Origin: Pseudomonas poae
GTDB taxonomy: Bacteria > Pseudomonadota > Gammaproteobacteria > Pseudomonadales > Pseudomonadaceae
DNA length: 64,000 nucleotides
Direction of reading: 5' to 3'
Assembly: GCA_004000515.1 (NCBI GenBank)
Contig: CP034537.1
Span: 1,736,001 to 1,800,000, forward strand
Notes under the pieces: model-generated
The model's input: the letters and a program-made list of their open reading frames with translations, nothing else
Databases searched by the model: none
Told to the model about the DNA's origin: nothing
In this document: piece by piece, positions 30,496 to 39,403 of the stretch
Position numbering within the stretch: position 1 is the first letter of the stretch
Layout of the letters: the number at the start of each line of letters is the position of its first letter
Made by a program: the position numbers and the translations under genes

Positions 30496-32772
30496 ATGAG
30501 CGATTCCATCCACACCCCGAATAAACATGATCACAACCACGATCATGGTCATGACCATAGCCACGACCATGGCCCCAAACTGACGCCGGTCAAAAAGCAC
30601 GACCATGCGGGCGACTCCTGCTGCTCGGGTGCTGCGGCGCCTGCCGTTGTCACGCTCAGCGAAGCGCCGACCGCCGGCTCGCGTGTGAGCACTTTCCGCA
30701 TCGAAGCCATGGACTGCCCCACCGAACAGACGCTGATCCAGAACAAACTGGGCAAGCTCGCTGGCGTGCAGCAGCTGGAATTCAACCTGATCAACCGGAT
30801 TCTCGGCGTGACCCACGACCTGCCGAGCACCGCGCCGATCATCGAAGCGATCAAATCCATCGGCATGCAAGCCGACCCGATTGAAGACGGTGCTCCGGCT
30901 GCCGCGCCACCGGCCAAGAAACACTGGTGGCCGCTGGCATTGTCCGGCATTGGTGCACTGGGTGCCGAGGTGCTGCACTTCACCAATGCCGCGCCCACCT
31001 GGGTGATTGCGTTGGTGGCGTTGGTGTCGATCCTTAGCGGTGGCCTCACCACCTATAAAAAGGGTTGGATCGCCCTCAAGAATCTCAACCTGAACATCAA
31101 CGCGTTGATGAGCATCGCGGTCACCGGCGCAGTGCTGATTGGCCAGTGGCCGGAAGCGGCGATGGTGATGTTCCTGTTTACCGTGGCCGAGCTGATTGAA
31201 GCCAAGTCCCTGGACCGTGCGCGCAACGCCATCAGCGGCTTGATGCAAATGACCCCGGAGCAGGCCACGGTGCAACAGGCCGATGGTTCGTGGGCGGAAC
31301 AGGAAGTTAAAAGCATCGAATTAGATGCGATTGTGCGGGTAAAACCCGGTGAGCGCATCGGCCTGGACGGTGAAGTCACCGCCGGTCAGACCACCATCGA
31401 CCAAGCGCCGATCACAGGCGAAAGCCTGCCGATTGAAAAGACCGTGGGCGATAAAGTCTTCGCCGGAACCATCAACCAGGCCGGTTCCCTTGAGTACAAA
31501 GTGACCGCTGCTGCCAATAACTCCACCCTGGCGCGCATCATCCACGCGGTGGAACAGGCCCAGGGCGCGCGGGCGCCAACCCAGCGGTTTGTCGACAGCT
31601 TTTCGAAGGTCTACACCCCGGCGGTGTTCCTGTTTGCGCTAGGCGTGGCGTTGATTCCACCGCTGTTCATGGCCGGCGCGTGGTTCGACTGGATCTACCG
31701 CGCCCTGGTGCTGCTGGTGGTTGCGTGCCCCTGCGCGCTGGTGATCTCGACCCCGGTAACTATCGTCAGCGGCCTGGCGGCGGCAGCGCGCAAAGGCATC
31801 TTGATCAAGGGCGGCGTGTACCTGGAGGGCGGTTACAAGCTCGACTACCTGGCCCTCGACAAGACCGGCACCATCACCCACGGCAAACCGGTGCAAACCG
31901 ATTACCTGGCGCTGTTCCCCAACGTCGAAGACAGTGCCCCGGCCTTGGCTGCCAGTTTGGCTGGGCGTTCCGACCACCCGGTGTCGCTGGCTATCGCCAA
32001 TGCGGCTGTGGATAAAAACCTGCCAAGCCACGTTGTGGATAACTTTGAGGCCCTGGCCGGTCGCGGTGTGCGCGGCGATATCAACGGCGAAACCTACCAC
32101 CTGGGTAACCACCGCCTGGTGGAAGATCTTGGCCTGTGCTCACCGGAGCTGGAAGAAAAACTCTTCGCCCTGGAGAAACAAGGCAAGTCCGTGGTGCTGC
32201 TGCTCGACAAGTCCGGCCCGCTGGCACTGTTTGCCGTGGCCGATACCGTCAAGGACAGCAGTCGCGAAGCCATCCAGCAGTTGCATGAGTTGGGCATCAA
32301 GACCCTGATGCTCACTGGCGACAACACCCACACCGCCCAGGCGATTGGTGCCCAGGTCGGCATCGACCAGGCCCAGGGTGACTTGCTGCCCACCGACAAA
32401 CTGCAGGCTATCGAAACCCTCTACGGCCAAGGCCATCGTGTGGGCATGGTCGGCGACGGAATCAACGACGCACCGGCCCTGGCCCGCGCCGAGATTGGTT
32501 TTGCCATGGCTGCTGCCGGTACCGACACCGCCATCGAGACCGCCGACGTGGCCTTGATGGACGATGATTTGCGCAAGATTCCGGCATTCATTCGGTTGTC
32601 GCGGCAAACGTCGAGTATCCTCAAGCAGAACATCGCCCTGGCGCTGGTGATCAAGGCGATCTTCCTTGCGGTCACCTTCTTGGGCATGGCCACCATGTGG
32701 ATGGCGGTGTTCGCCGACATGGGCGTGAGCCTGTTGGTGGTGTTCAATGGCCTGCGCTTGCTGCGCAAATAG
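30496..32772 (+). CDS. cadA: Cd/Zn/Pb-exporting P1B-type ATPase
   Basis: 758 aa from ATG 30496. It starts with a His/Asp-rich metal-binding tail (HDHNHDHGHDHSHDHG) and a CCSG, then a heavy-metal-associated domain with EAMDCPTEQ. The membrane metal site is CPC at residues ~411-413 (VVACPCALVIS), the phosphorylated Asp is ~455 in DKTGTITHG, and the hinge is GDGINDAPALA. It exports divalent soft metals from the cytoplasm. Transcribed from the CadR-controlled promoter. Its TGA-less end (TAG) is 16 bp before the next gene, a LysR regulator, which may be partly read through. Confidence 0.95.
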   Translation: MSDSIHTPNKHDHNHDHGHDHSHDHGPKLTPVKKHDHAGDSCCSGAAAPAVVTLSEAPTAGSRVSTFRIEAMDCPTEQTLIQNKLGKLAGVQQLEFNLINRILGVTHDLPSTAPIIEAIKSIGMQADPIEDGAPAAAPPAKKHWWPLALSGIGALGAEVLHFTNAAPTWVIALVALVSILSGGLTTYKKGWIALKNLNLNINALMSIAVTGAVLIGQWPEAAMVMFLFTVAELIEAKSLDRARNAISGLMQMTPEQATVQQADGSWAEQEVKSIELDAIVRVKPGERIGLDGEVTAGQTTIDQAPITGESLPIEKTVGDKVFAGTINQAGSLEYKVTAAANNSTLARIIHAVEQAQGARAPTQRFVDSFSKVYTPAVFLFALGVALIPPLFMAGAWFDWIYRALVLLVVACPCALVISTPVTIVSGLAAAARKGILIKGGVYLEGGYKLDYLALDKTGTITHGKPVQTDYLALFPNVEDSAPALAASLAGRSDHPVSLAIANAAVDKNLPSHVVDNFEALAGRGVRGDINGETYHLGNHRLVEDLGLCSPELEEKLFALEKQGKSVVLLLDKSGPLALFAVADTVKDSSREAIQQLHELGIKTLMLTGDNTHTAQAIGAQVGIDQAQGDLLPTDKLQAIETLYGQGHRVGMVGDGINDAPALARAEIGFAMAAAGTDTAIETADVALMDDDLRKIPAFIRLSRQTSSILKQNIALALVIKAIFLAVTFLGMATMWMAVFADMGVSLLVVFNGLRLLRK

Positions 32773-32788
32773 AGGATGAGAGGGTGGT

Positions 32789-33652
32789 GTGCTGAGTGCC
32801 GAGCTAAAGGCTTTTTTCATGGTTGCCCGCCTGGGCAGCATTACCCAGGCGGCGAAAAAACTCGGCCTGAGCCAGCCCACGGTCACCACCCAGATTCGCA
32901 ACCTGGAAAGCCAATACGGCGTTGAACTGTTTTATCGCGGTGGCCGCCGCCTCACCGTCAGCGACGAAGGTGCGCGCCTGCTGCCGATGGTCAAGGCGCT
33001 GTTGCAGCAGGAAGCGGACATCGAGTTTTTCCTGCGTAACAGTGGTCAGGTCCAGGGCGCGCTGAGGATTGCCGCGACGGCGCCGTATTACATCCTCGAC
33101 CTGGTCAAAGCCTTTCGCGAACGCCTGCCGCAGGTTGAGGTGTCGGTGGAGATTGGCAATTCCCAGCAGGTGCTCGAAGCGCTGGATGACTACCGCGTCG
33201 ACGTGGCTGCATCCTCGCAGTTGCTGGAAGATCCCCGCCTGATCCGCCGCGTGCTGGGCACCGACCCGCTGGTGCTGGCGGTGCATCGCAACCATCCCCT
33301 GGCCAAGCTCGACCATGTGCCGCTCAGCGCGTTGGCTGGGCACACCTTGTTGATGCGTGAAGCGGGCTCGACCACGCGGCGGTTGACCGAGGGGATGCTG
33401 CAGGGCGCCAACGTGAGTTACGGGCCGCTGCTGGAGATCGGCAGCCGTGAATCGATCCGCGAGGCGGTGCTGCGCAATATCGGCATCAGCATCATTGCGC
33501 GCCAGGAAGTGCCCCATGACCCGCAGCTGCGCGTGTTGACCATCGAGAATGCGCCGCAGATTCCGGAGTATCTGTACTGCCTCAAGGAAAGAAAGGGTGC
33601 GCGCCTTCCGGCGGCGTTTCTGGGCTTGGCGCAAGAAATGTCACCCCTCTGA
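32789..33652 (+). CDS. LysR-family regulator, probable phosphonate-uptake regulator
   Basis: 287 aa from a GTG at 32789 (MLSAELKAFFMVARLGSIT). N-terminal LysR HTH (TQAAKKLGLSQPTVTTQIRN) and a C-terminal effector domain. Its place directly ahead of an aminoethylphosphonate-type ABC transporter, FAD oxidoreductase and PhnZ-like gene suggests it belongs to the LysR subgroup associated with 2-aminoethylphosphonate catabolism and activates the following operon. The 119-bp gap to the next gene can hold the promoter. Effector not known. Confidence 0.8.
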   Translation: MLSAELKAFFMVARLGSITQAAKKLGLSQPTVTTQIRNLESQYGVELFYRGGRRLTVSDEGARLLPMVKALLQQEADIEFFLRNSGQVQGALRIAATAPYYILDLVKAFRERLPQVEVSVEIGNSQQVLEALDDYRVDVAASSQLLEDPRLIRRVLGTDPLVLAVHRNHPLAKLDHVPLSALAGHTLLMREAGSTTRRLTEGMLQGANVSYGPLLEIGSRESIREAVLRNIGISIIARQEVPHDPQLRVLTIENAPQIPEYLYCLKERKGARLPAAFLGLAQEMSPL

Positions 33653-33657
33653 CCGAG

Positions 33658-33670
33658 GCCCGCTCACTAC
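33658..33670. repeat. Remnant of family C REP arm
   Basis: GCCCGCTCACTAC equals the terminal 13 bases of the family C arm at 26417-26429. No partner arm is nearby, so it may be a decayed half-element. Confidence 0.4.
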
Positions 33671-33771
33671 AAAATCCACCAATACCACTATCACTCCCTT
33701 TTGCCTTCCTGCCACATGAGCGACGCATTGCCTGCCTAGCATGGCCTTCATCAGTTTGATGAGGTGCCCCC

Positions 33772-34836
33772 ATGAACACAGTCCTGACCCAGCCCGGCGC
33801 GCCAATGAAGGTGCGCGGTGTCCAGAAACGCTTCGGCGCCTTTACTGCGCTGGACAACGTCTCCCTGGACGTCGCTGCCGGCGAGTTGGTGTGCCTGCTG
33901 GGCCCGTCCGGCTGCGGCAAGACCACCTTGTTGCGTTGCATCGCTGGCCTGGAGCGCCAGGACAGCGGTGAACTTTACCTGGGCGAGCGTGACGTTTCCC
34001 TGCTGCCTCCCCAAGCGCGCGACTACGGCATTCTGTTCCAGTCCTACGCGCTGTTTCCCAACCTGACGGTAGAGGCGAACATCGGCTACGGCCTCACCGG
34101 CAGTGGCCGCGATGAAGTGCGCAAGCGCGTTGGGCAGATGCTCGAGCTGGTAGGCCTGGTGGGCAGCGAAAAGAAATACCCCGGCCAACTCTCTGGTGGC
34201 CAGCAACAACGCGTGGCGCTGGCCCGTGCGCTGGCGCCGGCGCCTTCTTTGCTGTTGCTGGATGAGCCGATGTCCGCCCTTGATGCCCGCGTTCGTGAGC
34301 ATCTGTGCACCGAGCTGCGCCAACTGCAACGCCGCCTGGGCATCACCACATTGATGGTCACCCACAACCAGGACGAAGCCATGTTGATGGCCGACCGCAT
34401 CGCCGTGATGAACAACGGCAAGGTCGAGCAATACGCCACGCCCCAGGAAATCTACGACCGCCCGGCCACACCGTTCGTGGCGGAGTTTGTCGGCCAGGGC
34501 AACTGGCTGCCGTTCAGCCGTAACAGCGCCAGCCACGCCCAGGTCGGCGGGATGAACATGCGCCTGGCCGAGGATGCTGGCGTGGCCAAGTCCGGTCGCT
34601 TGTTCTGCCGCCCGGAAGCCATCAGCGTCAACCCGCCGGTGCATGAAGAAAACCTGTTCCCGGCCAAAGTCCGCGAGATCACCTTTCTCGGCAACCGTTG
34701 CCGCATGAGCTTCGAACTGGAGCAATTGCCCGGCCACCCGCTGCTGGCCGAGCTGGCTCCGGAGGCCATGCCGCGCCTGGGTGCCCAAGACATCTGGGTC
34801 GCCTTGCCGCCGCGCAGCCTGCAGGTGTTTGCCTGA
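33772..34836 (+). CDS. 2-aminoethylphosphonate-type ABC transporter ATP-binding protein
   Basis: 354 aa. ABC ATPase with Walker A GPSGCGKTT, signature LSGGQQQRVALARAL, Walker B LLLLDEPMSALD and switch His VTHNQDEA, followed by a TOBE-like C-terminal domain. By sequence alone it could serve iron, polyamine or phosphonate. The neighbouring permease, binding protein, FAD enzyme and HD protein match the conserved phosphonate set (PhnT-type). The stop at 34834-34836 is one base before the permease ATG. Confidence 0.85.
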   Translation: MNTVLTQPGAPMKVRGVQKRFGAFTALDNVSLDVAAGELVCLLGPSGCGKTTLLRCIAGLERQDSGELYLGERDVSLLPPQARDYGILFQSYALFPNLTVEANIGYGLTGSGRDEVRKRVGQMLELVGLVGSEKKYPGQLSGGQQQRVALARALAPAPSLLLLDEPMSALDARVREHLCTELRQLQRRLGITTLMVTHNQDEAMLMADRIAVMNNGKVEQYATPQEIYDRPATPFVAEFVGQGNWLPFSRNSASHAQVGGMNMRLAEDAGVAKSGRLFCRPEAISVNPPVHEENLFPAKVREITFLGNRCRMSFELEQLPGHPLLAELAPEAMPRLGAQDIWVALPPRSLQVFA

Positions 34837-34837
34837 G

Positions 34838-36548
34838 ATGGCCGCGGTCATGACTTTGCCCGTTGCACGTCAGGTGTCTCGCGCCGAACTCGGCGACCGT
34901 CTCTTCGTGGTCGGCGGCAAACTGCTCTGGCTGTGCCTGCTGGGCGTGGCGGTGTTGCTGCCATTGCTGGCGATTTTCTGGCGGGGGTTCAGCAGTGAAG
35001 CCGGGCAGGGCGGAGGTCTTGTCGCCGCACGGGAGCTGGTAACCAGCGCCAATTTCCACTGGCTTCTGGGCAATAGCCTGAAAGTTTCCCTGAGTGTGGC
35101 GGCCATTGTCGTACCGCTGGCCTACCTGTTTGCCTACGCGTTGCAACGCACGCTAATCCCCGGCAAGGCGATTTGGCGCGGTATGTCGCTGCTGCCCCTG
35201 ATGGCGCCGTCGATGTTGCCGGGCATCGCGCTGGTCTACCTGTTCGGCAACCAGGGCATGTTGCGTGGGTTGCTCTCGGACAATATCTACGGCTTCTGGG
35301 GCATTGTGCTGGGCGAAGTGATCTACACCTTCCCACATGCCTTGATGATTCTGCTGTCGGCGCTGTCCTTGGCCGATGCGCGGCTGTTCGATGCGGCCTC
35401 GAGCATGGGCGCCAGCCCGGCCCGGGCGTTTCGCAGCATTACTTGGCCGGCCACGCGCCAGGCGGTGTTCGCCGCGTTTTGCCTGGTATTCACGCTGACC
35501 ATCACCGATTTCGGCGTGCCTGTTGTCGTTGGTGGCGACTACCAAGTGCTGGCGCTGGAAGCCTACAAGGCAGTCGTTGGTCAGCAACAATTCGGTCGCG
35601 GCGCGTTGATCGGCATGGTGTTGTTGCTGCCGGCGCTGTTCAGCTTTGGTGTGGATGCCTGGCTGCGTCGCCGTCATGGCGATGCCATGAGTGGTCGCGC
35701 CCAAGTGTTTCAACCGGCGCCGTCGCGTTTGAGAGACGGCTGCTACCTGGCCATCGTGTTGCTGATCTGCGCGGTGTTGCTGCTGGTGTTCGGCATGGCG
35801 GTGTACTCCTCGCTGGTGAAGTTCTGGCCGTACAACCTGTCGCTGTCCCTCAACCATTACCAGTTTGAAGACACCGCTGGCGGTGGTTGGCTGGCCTATC
35901 GCAACAGCCTGACCATGGCGCTGTGCACGGCGCTGATCGGCAGTGTGCTGATCTTCACCGGCGCCTACCTGATGGAAAAGACCAAGGGGCAGAAGGGCTT
36001 GAACCTGGCGCTGCGCATGCTCAGCTTCGTGCCGATGGCCGTACCGGGGCTGGTGCTGGGGCTGGGCTACGTGTTCTTTTTCAACCTCAACGGCAACCCG
36101 CTGCATGTGTTCTACGGGACCATGACCCTGCTGGTGGTGTGCACCATTGCGCATTATTTGACCACCGCACAGATGACCGCTACCACGGCCCTGCACCAGC
36201 TGGACGGCGAGTTCGAAGCCGCCGCGCTATCCCTCAAGGCGCCGCTGTACCGTCACTACCTGAAAGTCACGGTGCCGATCTGTTTGCCCGCCTTGCTGGA
36301 CATCGTGCGCTACCTGTTTGTGTCGGCGATGACCACCGTGTCCGCCGCGATCTTCCTCTATAGCCCCGACACCATCCTTGCCGCCGTCGCCGTGCTGAAC
36401 ATGGACGACGCCGGCAACGTGGTGTGCGGCGGCCATGTCCACCCTGATCCTGTTCACCTCGGCCGGCGTCTCGCTGCTGCTGGCGTGGGCTTCACGTGGC
36501 GCACTGCGTCGCTCCCAAGCCTGGCGCCAAACCGCGCCCGGTCAATAA
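34838..36548 (+). CDS. 2-aminoethylphosphonate-type ABC transporter permease (frameshifted near the 3' end)
   Basis: About 570 aa, a double-length fused permease with roughly twelve membrane segments and two EAA loops (DAASSMGASPARAFRS; EAAALSLKAPLYRHYL), as in PhnU/FbpB-type transporters. Starts at ATG 34838 (MAAVMTLPVARQ). The frame is lost between 36420 and 36435: after NMDDAGNV the natural continuation (AAAMSTLILFTSAGVSLLLAW to TAPGQ, stop 36548) is in another frame. Restoring it needs one base fewer or two more; two lost Gs would fit. The last membrane helix lies after the break. Confidence 0.82.
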
Positions 36549-36567
36549 TCCCGATAGGAGGTGTTGC

Positions 36568-37590
36568 ATGTTCAAGCCCCTGGCGCTGGTCGCTGCCGTA
36601 CTGTCTGCATTCAGCCTGAATGCCTTCGCCAAGACCGATCTCACGGTGTACACGGCCCTCGAAGCCGAGCAGTTGAAGACCTACAAGCAAGCATTCGAAA
36701 AGGCCAACCCCGACATCGAGATCAAGTGGGTGCGTGACTCCACCGGGATCATCACCGCCAAGCTTCTGGCCGAGAAAGACCGTCCGCAGGCCGATGCCGT
36801 TTGGGGCCTGGCTGCCTCCAGCCTGGCGATCCTGGACCAGCAGGGCATGCTGGATAACTACGCGCCGAAGGACCTGGACAAGATCGGCAAGAACTACCGT
36901 GACCCTGCCAACCCACCGGCCTGGGTCGGCATGGACGTATGGGCCGCGACCATCTGCTTCAACACCGTCGAAGCCGAAAAGCAGGGCCTGACCAAGCCGG
37001 TGAGCTGGCAGGACCTGACCAAGCCTGAGTACAAGGGCAAGATCGTGATGCCTAACCCGGCCTCGTCCGGCACGGGCTTCCTGGACGTGAGCGCCTGGCT
37101 GCAAACCTACGGCGAGAAGCAGGGCTGGCAGTACATGGACGACCTGCACCAGAACATCGGCCAGTACGTTCACTCCGGTTCCAAGCCGTGCAAGCTGGCG
37201 GCGTCCGGCGAGTTCCCGATTGGGATTTCGTTTGAATACCCGGCAGTGCAGTTGAAACGCCAGGGTGCGCCGCTGGACATCATCCTGCCCAAAGAAGGCC
37301 TGGGTTGGGACATTGAAGCGACGGCTGTGATGAAGGGCACTGCCCATGCGGACGCCGCGAAGAAGCTGGCCGACTTCTCCGCCAGCCCCGCTGCGATGGA
37401 GTTGTACAAGGACAACTTCGCCGTACTCGCCCAGCCGGGGATTGCCAAGCCGCAGACCGAATTGCCGGCGGACTATGAGCAACGGTTGATCAAGAACGAC
37501 TTTGCCTGGGCGTCGAAGAACCGCGACAGCATCCTCACCGAATGGCGCAAGCGCTATGACGGGAAGTCGGAAAAGGTAGCCGGTCAGTAA
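36568..37590 (+). CDS. 2-aminoethylphosphonate-type ABC transporter periplasmic binding protein
   Basis: 340 aa from ATG 36568, preceded by TAGGAGGTGT. The signal peptide MFKPLALVAAVLSAFSLNAF is cleaved near AFA-KT. The mature protein is a periplasmic binding protein of the iron/phosphonate (PhnS2) cluster, with LTVYTALEAEQLKTYKQAFE, LLAEKDRPQADAVWG and MPNPASSGTGFLDVSAWL. It would deliver a phosphonate to the two preceding gene products. Substrate specificity is inferred from context only. Confidence 0.85.
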   Translation: MFKPLALVAAVLSAFSLNAFAKTDLTVYTALEAEQLKTYKQAFEKANPDIEIKWVRDSTGIITAKLLAEKDRPQADAVWGLAASSLAILDQQGMLDNYAPKDLDKIGKNYRDPANPPAWVGMDVWAATICFNTVEAEKQGLTKPVSWQDLTKPEYKGKIVMPNPASSGTGFLDVSAWLQTYGEKQGWQYMDDLHQNIGQYVHSGSKPCKLAASGEFPIGISFEYPAVQLKRQGAPLDIILPKEGLGWDIEATAVMKGTAHADAAKKLADFSASPAAMELYKDNFAVLAQPGIAKPQTELPADYEQRLIKNDFAWASKNRDSILTEWRKRYDGKSEKVAGQ

Positions 37591-37615
37591 AGTTTTCGTT
37601 AGGGCTATTGGCCTC

Positions 37616-37687
37616 TTCGCGAGCAAGCCCGCTCCCACATTTGAATGAGTTCACAAGTCAAACTGTGGGAGCGGGCTTGCTCGCGAA
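37616..37687. repeat. REP pair, family B, outward-facing
   Basis: A reverse arm (TTCGCGAGCAAGCCCGCTCC then CAC, 37616-37638) is followed by a forward arm (37665-37687) with 26 bp between. Both are perfect family B. It interrupts the phosphonate operon between the binding-protein gene and the FAD oxidoreductase. Confidence 0.9.
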
Positions 37688-37715
37688 GGCGGCTTCGAAT
37701 TCAGGGCATCACTTC

Positions 37716-38849
37716 ATGACACAACAAAATGATCTGCTGATCGTGGGCGCCGGCATCCTCGGCCTGTCCCACGCCTACGCCGCCGCCAAACGCGGCCTCA
37801 AGGTCAAGGTCTTCGAACGCAGCGCCACGCCGCTGGGCGCTTCGGTGCGTAACTTCGGCCAGGCCCTGGTTACCGGCCAACCGCCGGGCGCGATGCTCGA
37901 CCTGGCGCGGGAAAGCCGCGATATCTGGGGCCATTGGGCCCAGGTCGCTGGCCTGCAACTCAAACGTAACGGCTCATACCTGTTCGCCCGCACCGAAGCT
38001 GAAGAGCATCTGCTGGAAGCCTTCTGCGCCGATCGTGCCCAGGCGCACGGCTACAACGTGGAGTTGCTGCAGGGCGCAGCCATGAAGGACTTGTACGGCG
38101 GTCAGTTCCGCCATCATCGCGCTGCGTTGCATGGCCAGGATGACCAGCAACTGTATTCGCGGGAAGCGATCCCGGCGTTGATCCACTACCTCAGCCAGGA
38201 ATTGAACGTGGAGTTTCACTTCTCCACTCTGGTGCGCGACGTCGAACCCGGCCAGCTTCACAGCACAGCAGGCAGCTTTCGCGCAGAGCAAATCATCGTG
38301 TGCTCAGGCCACGACTACCAAACCCTGCTGGCCGGCGCGATGGCCGAGCTCAACCCGAGCATCTGCCGCCTGCAAATGTTGCGTGCCCGGCCCGCGGTCA
38401 ATCTCAACCTGCAACACGCCTTGCTCACCGGCCTGAGTTGCGTGCACTACGGCGCCTTCGCCGATCTGCCCGAGGCTGCGGCGGTGCAGGCGCAGATCCT
38501 GCGCGACGCACCGCACATGCATGAACACGGCATCCACCTGTTGATCAGCCCTACGCCCCATGGCGAACTGATCATCGGCGACTCCCATGACTACGGCAGC
38601 GATGCCTCGCCGTTCAATGCCGAGCGGGTGGATGACTGGATGATCGAGTTGGCCGAGCAGACCCTGGGCTGCAAGATCCAAGTGGTGGAGCGTTGGCAGG
38701 GTGTGTACGGCTCACGCGGGCCGGGGCCGTTCTCGTTCCTGCGCGCCGCACCGGGAGTGAGTGCGGCGTTGATGCACACGGGTGTAGGCATGAGCGTTGG
38801 GCCAGCGCTGGCCGAGCGCAACATCAGCACTTTGTGGGGAGCCGTGTGA
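37716..38849 (+). CDS. FAD-dependent oxidoreductase of the phosphonate-associated DAO family
   Basis: 377 aa from ATG 37716 (MTQQNDLLIVGAGILGLSHA), carrying the Rossmann GAGILG and an FAD-binding Glu-rich strand. The C-terminal half has the D-amino-acid-oxidase fold signature (GVYGSRGPGPFSFLRAAPGV). This subfamily (TIGR03364-like) is restricted to phosphonate gene clusters and is thought to oxidise N-substituted or amino phosphonates, possibly making a substrate for the neighbouring C-P cleaving enzyme. Its TGA overlaps the next ATG by one base, so the two are coupled. Confidence 0.82.
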   Translation: MTQQNDLLIVGAGILGLSHAYAAAKRGLKVKVFERSATPLGASVRNFGQALVTGQPPGAMLDLARESRDIWGHWAQVAGLQLKRNGSYLFARTEAEEHLLEAFCADRAQAHGYNVELLQGAAMKDLYGGQFRHHRAALHGQDDQQLYSREAIPALIHYLSQELNVEFHFSTLVRDVEPGQLHSTAGSFRAEQIIVCSGHDYQTLLAGAMAELNPSICRLQMLRARPAVNLNLQHALLTGLSCVHYGAFADLPEAAAVQAQILRDAPHMHEHGIHLLISPTPHGELIIGDSHDYGSDASPFNAERVDDWMIELAEQTLGCKIQVVERWQGVYGSRGPGPFSFLRAAPGVSAALMHTGVGMSVGPALAERNISTLWGAV

Positions 38850-39403
38850 TGAACCCGGAACAGGCAATTGCCGACGTGTTCGGCTTGTACGAGCAACACG
38901 GCGCGGCGGATTACATCGGCGAGCCGGTGTCGCAGATCGAGCATATGTCCCAGGCCGCGCAACGGGCGATGGCCGAGGGCTTTGACGATGAAGTGGTGCT
39001 GGCGGCGTTTTTCCACGACATCGGGCACCTCTGCGGGCAGGGCGGCGACAATATGGGCGGCTACGGTGTCGTCAGCCATGAACGGCTGGGGGCGGATTAT
39101 CTACGTCGCGCAGGCTTCAGCGAGCGCATGGCCAAGCTGGTGGAGTACCACTTGCAGGCCAAGCGTTACCTGACGTTCAGCCAGCCGGACTATTACGCCC
39201 GGTTGAGCGAAGCCAGTCGTCGCACCCTGGGTTACCAGGGCGGCGTGATGAGTGCCGAAGAAGCGCAGGCGTTTGAGCAGGACCCGCTCTGCGCAGTCAG
39301 CCTGCGCATGCGTCATTGGGACGAGCAAGCCAAGGAAATGCACGTGCCGGTACTCGACCTTGAAGTACTCAAGGCTAAGGCCCGGCAGATGCTGGCCGCT
39401 TAG
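38849..39403 (+). CDS. PhnZ-like HD-domain C-P bond-cleaving oxygenase
   Basis: 184 aa, near the 190-aa size of PhnZ. It carries the complete PhnZ di-iron set in order: H32 (SQIEH), H56-D57 (FFHDIGHL), H77 (VVSHERLG), H101 (VEYHLQAKRY) and D158 (RHWDEQ). It also has the substrate-gating pair Y22/E25 in ADYIGEPV and K105. PhnZ uses a mixed-valent iron pair and O2 to cleave (R)-2-amino-1-hydroxyethylphosphonate to glycine and phosphate; related TmpB acts on the trimethyl analogue. No PhnY-type 2OG dioxygenase is adjacent, so the true substrate is open. Confidence 0.85.
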   Translation: MNPEQAIADVFGLYEQHGAADYIGEPVSQIEHMSQAAQRAMAEGFDDEVVLAAFFHDIGHLCGQGGDNMGGYGVVSHERLGADYLRRAGFSERMAKLVEYHLQAKRYLTFSQPDYYARLSEASRRTLGYQGGVMSAEEAQAFEQDPLCAVSLRMRHWDEQAKEMHVPVLDLEVLKAKARQMLAA

